A DNA stretch of 23,549 nucleotides. Origin: Cudoniella acicularis. Lineage: Eukaryota; Ascomycota; Leotiomycetes; Helotiales; Helotiaceae. Both the position numbers and the translations under genes were made by a program. The DNA lies in assembly GCA_013054445.1 (NCBI GenBank), contig JAAMPI010000891.1, forward strand, positions 1-23,549, in the 5' to 3' direction. How positions within the stretch are numbered: the first letter of the stretch is position 1; every line of letters begins with the position of its first letter. Below are positions 19,463-23,549 of this stretch, piece after piece. The notes under the pieces are model-generated. The model made no database searches and had not been told where the DNA came from. It worked only from the letters and a program-made list of their open reading frames with translations.

Positions 19463-21871
19463 TCATTGTTGAGTAAAGGTCCACGTATCTGGAAAGAAAT
19501 CTCCATCAACAGGCTCAAAGCTATTGAACGAGTCAACGGTAAAAGCTAAGCCCATCGGCCCCACCATAGGATTCTGCCCCATCGACAAAGGCTCCTTCTC
19601 AGGAGATGGAGACATGGTCAGCGCTTCGGAAATATTGTTGGCGTTGAGATTACTACTGCTAAAAGTCTGCAGAGCAGAAGTAGTAGCAGAGCCATTACTG
19701 CTATTTGAGGAATATGAGGGCGTTAACGCCGTGAGGCTATTCCAGAAGCGATCCATGAGGAGATCAGCCTTAGCTACCAGGTCTCTAGTGACGTTCGCAG
19801 CGCTTGCGGCCATTGCAAAGTTGTTGCCGAATTTCTCAAAAACGTCGATGCTACGGTTGATAGTCTTGCGTGCTGTGGCTGTGGATGGCATCGCGGGGTA
19901 GGCGAGAATGAAGCCGATCATTGTCAGAGTTGCATTCCACTGCCATTGGAAAGCCTCGTGCCATCCGCTCAGGATGTCGGTTTCGGTGAGAGTTTGGTGC
20001 ATGATTTGTGTGAGAGCAATGGCGTGGCTAACGCATGAGATCGCATTGCCTTCGACGATGGGTGTGGGAGTTGAGGATGCGGAGAAAGAGAAACAGATGA
20101 ATGGTCGGAGAAGGTTCATAGAGACATTGTGGTATAGAAGTTCGAGCAGGAGTCGCTGTCGCTGAAGCCACAGAGGGGCGAAGAGCTCCGTCTCTAATGA
20201 CGATCGATCGGTAGAGAAAGGTTCCCCGCCATCCTTTCTTTTTGTCTTCAAGGTCTCTGGAACATTTTTTACCCAGAATTGGAGACCTTTCATCCGCGAT
20301 ATAAGGAACTCGGCGCATGTCTCCAGGGACTGAGGATCATTATATAGGCTTTTCCCGTCATTTTTGGCTAACACTTCTCCGCATTTGTCGTGAAATGCAA
20401 TGTAAATGGCACGAACCACCAAGATTAATTTTGTGTTTTGCAAGTTGTAAGTGAGAAAAGTAATATTCTCCCCAAACGAGGCAAAGGTCGAGCCCGAGAG
20501 CATTGCTAATTCATGATCATCTGCTGGCAGGCTGCACAATACTTGAGAAGTGTTGACGGACCATGGCCGACCAAGTTTCATGCATGTTTTACTTTCTACC
20601 GCGAATAAGGTCCACCAGAGCCGTTTTCGTAGTTCTCTTTCGCTCCGCGGCATAGTGTTCGGAGGTTCTAGATGCAAGCCTAGAATTTGGGCTGTCCGGA
20701 TTGCTACAGCTAAGGTGCTATGGGCCATATTCGTATAAGATGCGTTGCAAAGATAGATGACGGAGAAGATGTGGCATTGTAGTGTTGTTAGAGTGGGACT
20801 TTCAAGTTCGCTGGTAAGAAGTACTTGACACCGACGGTAAAACCATCGTCCAGCAATCGAAGCATCATTACTATCCACGTCCGCTTTCGACGCCGCGTTT
20901 GCACCGCTCCGTGGGATGAAGGCAACACCATATTGCATACAGAGGGCCAGAATTATATCAACGAGGGCCGAGGGGTTGCGGGTTAGCCCAGATGCCGCCC
21001 ATAATGATTTGTAGTGTTCTCTGAATTGGACCTCGTCGATAAGTTGATAAGTGCAGTGATAAGATTGCCAAAAGAGGCCGAGGAAGTAGTCCTCTTGAGT
21101 TCCAGTCATCGAATCTCCAGCAGTAGGAGCGCGGCTTAGCATCAGTGGCTCCTCAGAGTTATCTTTCCGAGGAGATATAGGGCTAGCAAAGGCTTTACTA
21201 GCCGAGTTTGGCTGCATCTGGTGGCCCGAATGAGATTGCTGCAGAGCAAAGTCCAGAAAGGAGCTCATCCGGCCAATGAAGTAAAATATAGACGAAGGGC
21301 CATACCATTGTGCCTCTTGGGAGTGCGCCGTGCTCATCTGAATGCCTTCTCCGTATTTCTTGTTGGAACCATATTCTTTCAAAGGATCAACAAATGCCTC
21401 AAGTGACGACTCGGACTCGGTAGAGGTGGCAAGAGGTCCTGGGAGCGATGCGGCAGGATCTCTAGCCATCATTTCCTCATTAGAATCACGCTCTTCCAGC
21501 TGTTCCTCTAGTTGTTTGATCCGCTGACGGAGTCGTTCAATTTCCCTAGCATGCTGTCAGCAAAAGACTTCGCTTGCTTCAAAGTTCTCACCCAAGCTCA
21601 TGGAAAGGGGTTGTTACCAACCTGATAGCGNAGTGGGGAGCGTCCGCACTTCGCTAGTCACCTCGTTGCTACACTGGCCCCCTCTATTATGACAATTCGT
21701 GCATGGATATTTACTATCACATTTGATCCTGTGGACCCGACACCAGTCACACGCTCTTGCAACCTGTTTGCGTTTGGGGCGGGGTGATGAAGAGGTGGGC
21801 GACAATGCCAAAGGCTTCGCCTGATCGTCACGAGGGGCCTGACGCGTCGCTCCGACGAAAGTAGTAAACAT
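19463..21871 (-). CDS. Zn2Cys6 fungal transcription factor
   Basis: Two exons: 21871-21618 and 21545-19463, about 778 residues. The intron (72 nt) has a GTAACA donor, TTGCTGAC branch and GCTAG acceptor. The zinc cluster is complete: Cys41, 44, 51, 57, 60 and 67 (CX2CX6CX5CX2CX6C), preceded by a basic run PRPKRK. A heptad-like coiled coil ([19 protein letters not shown]) follows at about 86-104, as in dimeric DNA-binding proteins. The middle region carries the Fungal_trans signature [19 protein letters not shown] (about 388-406) with LGRPWS just after. It acts in the nucleus, probably as a dimer on paired CGG triplets. Its position beside reductase 2 makes it a candidate cluster regulator, but such genes also occur alone. 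The ambiguous base at 21631 makes residue 81 undetermined. Confidence 0.9.
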
Positions 21872-23301
21872 AGTTTACGGAGGTTATTTCTTGCTTCAGC
21901 ACCGGGATTTTCTCACGGTGAGTAGTCTATTCCGCACGGGTTGGAAATGGGAGGGACTCGGGATCGTTATACCAATATACGGTACAGTATACCAACGGCT
22001 GAGGCTCGGTGCGCTTATGGGGCGGAGCCCGCAGCAACCTCGGAGTCACAGTACATATGCGTATACGGCGTAGAAAAGTTGAAGTCGAGATCACGTGCAC
22101 GTGGTTTGACTGATAAATTCAAAGTGAACATATGTACGCAAATATTAAAGATGCCAAGCCTATGATAACTAGGGGATACTTGTGACTCTTGGATAATTCG
22201 ATTTATTATTGGTCTGAAAAACAACATGTTTCAAATCCGTAGGGATCATATCAGAGGCAAGTCGCGAGTGTACCTGCATAAGCCAACAGTGAAGAACAAG
22301 GGCTGAGTTACTATACTCCTGTGAGTCTGTCACGCATCCTACGGGCGACCTCCTGCTGAATCCGGTACAGCCAAAACTCACTCTCGTCAACCTCTACGGT
22401 AGCTGGCGGCCCTCAGCAAATACTTTGCCGAGTATCGACCTGTAAGAACGGGGGAACACTGTTGGATTTTCAGCGATATTTATTAAACTACAATAGGAAG
22501 TGCGCTATATATAGGCTTGAAGGCCCTGTAATTGCCACCTATATCCAACAAACACCACGCAACAAATGCAGCTGCATTGCAACGTGCAAAGCTTTAATTT
22601 GATGATGCTGGGGGGGGAGATACATCCGACGACCTGCATACAACAAATTTCAACTTTACAAATAAGCATATCCCGTTGTGAGAATGTTGGTGGTAGATCA
22701 TATCATATATGAGCGTTCTGGCTTTTTGTTGCAGCGGAAGAGTTCTCCGTGACGGATCGGAACGGGCCGGAAAATAGGATACCTATATATATACCCCGGA
22801 TTCCCACCAACAATGGGTAACATTGAGGCTTTTCAAGCTACCACGGGGATCGCGACCTTCGTAGGCTGGAGACGGGGTTCCTTTGCTCGAGGTTGCATGA
22901 GATGCAATACCGCAGTACGTAAAATAAGCAATGGACCATGCAGCCTCGAGGCGGAGAGCTAAGGGGTTAGAGGCCCTGATTGCTATGTTGATTGCTGAAA
23001 GGAGCGAGATTCCTATCAACAAGAAAGGAAGGTATTTGTGTGATGAGCAAATGGTCAGGCTCACTTTACGTCTCTGGCCAATCGCGTGTACCATTTTTCT
23101 CGTTGGCCTGGCTAATAAATAAGATAACACCGAAATACTCCTTGGAGCGAATGAGGAAATGGGGTCTATATCAAAGCTAGGTCCAGTGCTTTCTGGTTCT
23201 GAAGTCATTACACAAACACAAAATCTGATCGACCACATCTCGTGTGCTAGTCTAAATCTGCCCCTTCTTTCGTTTCATTCTGAGTTATGCATATTTCACA
23301 G
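21872..23301. other. Divergent intergenic region between the regulator and the GMC oxidoreductase
   Basis: The left part is the regulator promoter, with the CACGTG pair and a TATACCAA repeat at 21968-21975 and 21988-21995. The right part should hold the oxidoreductase promoter. A plus-strand 49-codon frame at 22813-22962 (starting MGNIEAFQATTGIA) follows a TATATATATA run near 22783-22792. A further frame at 22931-23122 reads GLEALIAMLIAERSEIPINK and CDEQMVRLTLRLWP. Neither has a recognised family, and they cannot be joined by a credible intron. They may be relics or chance. Confidence 0.45.
22092..22103. promoter_or_regulatory. Abutting pair of CACGTG boxes upstream of the regulator
   Basis: CACGTGCACGTG is two G-box/E-box palindromes back to back, itself a 12-bp palindrome, about 221 bp before the regulator ATG. 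CACGTG is the classic target of bHLH factors of the Cbf1/Pho4 type. Control of the regulator by such a factor is inference. Confidence 0.45.
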
Positions 23302-23549
23302 ATGTCTCGAGTCTTCAAGATCGCAAGTGTGCTTGCAGCACTGATTGCCTCGACTCAAGCGTTGCCAGGGCCCTCCCATCACCTCCAAGCTCGGAGCCTT
23401 TTGGGGACGTCTTTTGGGGTTCCAGGGACAAATGCAACATTTGAGTACGTCATCGTGGGCGGCGGTACTGCAGGTCTTACGTTAGCAACTCGACTCGCGG
23501 AGCAGCAAAGTGGGCGAGTGGCTGTCATTGAAGCTGGAAGTTTCTACGA
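23302..23549 (+). CDS. Secreted GMC family FAD oxidoreductase, 5' part only
   Basis: The frame runs open from ATG 23302 to the window edge (82 codons plus two bases). An in-frame ATG at 23287, five codons upstream, is an alternative start. The first ~20 residues form a signal peptide (MSRVFKIASVLAALIASTQA). The FAD-binding motif VIVGGGTAGLTLATRLAE follows at about 50-67, and VIEAG (75-79) supplies the ribose-binding Glu. This N terminus is typical of secreted fungal glucose-methanol-choline oxidoreductases such as aryl-alcohol oxidase, glucose oxidase/dehydrogenase and patulin-synthase types. The substrate-defining C-terminal domain is outside the window, so the subfamily cannot be told. Confidence 0.88.
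   Translation, partial: MSRVFKIASVLAALIASTQALPGPSHHLQARSLLGTSFGVPGTNATFEYVIVGGGTAGLTLATRLAEQQSGRVAVIEAGSFY

Noticed and set aside
22783..23238. 151-codon minus-strand frame between the regulator and the GMC gene
   Set aside because: No motif or homology I recognise, an implausible composition, and conflict with equally open plus-strand frames.

Overview
The window reads as nuclear DNA of a filamentous ascomycete (Pezizomycotina). Genes are broken by many short introns (45-101 nt) with GT...AG ends and CTGAC/CTAAC-like branch points. A Zn2Cys6 regulator, caffeoyl-CoA-type O-methyltransferase and A-T-R NRPS-like reductases are typical of this group. A helotialean (Leotiomycetes) source is my guess from overall protein style only. 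Two N bases (63 and 21631) indicate a draft assembly.

Layout, left to right. (1) 1-109: possible start of a secreted protein on the minus strand, cut by the window edge. (2) 941-2335 minus: a four-exon secreted, Ala/Ser/Thr-rich probable cell-surface protein. (3) 2336-4501: 2.2 kb with no supportable gene. (4) 4502-19187: a compact metabolic cluster. It holds NRPS-like reductase 1 (minus), a divergent O-methyltransferase (plus), a ~723-bp MITE-like element starting 15 bp after the methyltransferase stop, an aldo-keto reductase (plus), a zinc alcohol dehydrogenase (plus) and NRPS-like reductase 2 (plus). (5) 19463-21871 minus: a Zn2Cys6 transcription factor converging on reductase 2, a candidate cluster regulator. 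(6) 23302 to the edge: the start of a secreted GMC (FAD) oxidoreductase.

How the genes may work together (inference). Both NRPS-like enzymes have adenylation, carrier and reductase domains and no condensation domain. They should activate a carboxylic acid, load it on phosphopantetheine and release it as an aldehyde with NADPH. Their A4 motifs (FHTSG and YHLYG) lack the Asp that holds an alpha-amino group and look like aryl/acyl-CoA ligases, so aryl or acyl acids are likelier substrates than amino acids. The ADH and AKR could reduce the aldehyde to an alcohol and the methyltransferase could methylate a catechol-like hydroxyl. The neighbouring secreted GMC enzyme could in principle re-oxidise such an alcohol outside the cell. 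No PKS, full NRPS or terpene synthase is visible, so the acid must come from elsewhere.

Most notable details: matching Asn-Gly repeat linkers in both reductases; a GC-AG intron in the methyltransferase; an apparently damaged splice donor in the aldo-keto reductase; and palindromic CGG/CCG sites in the cluster promoters.
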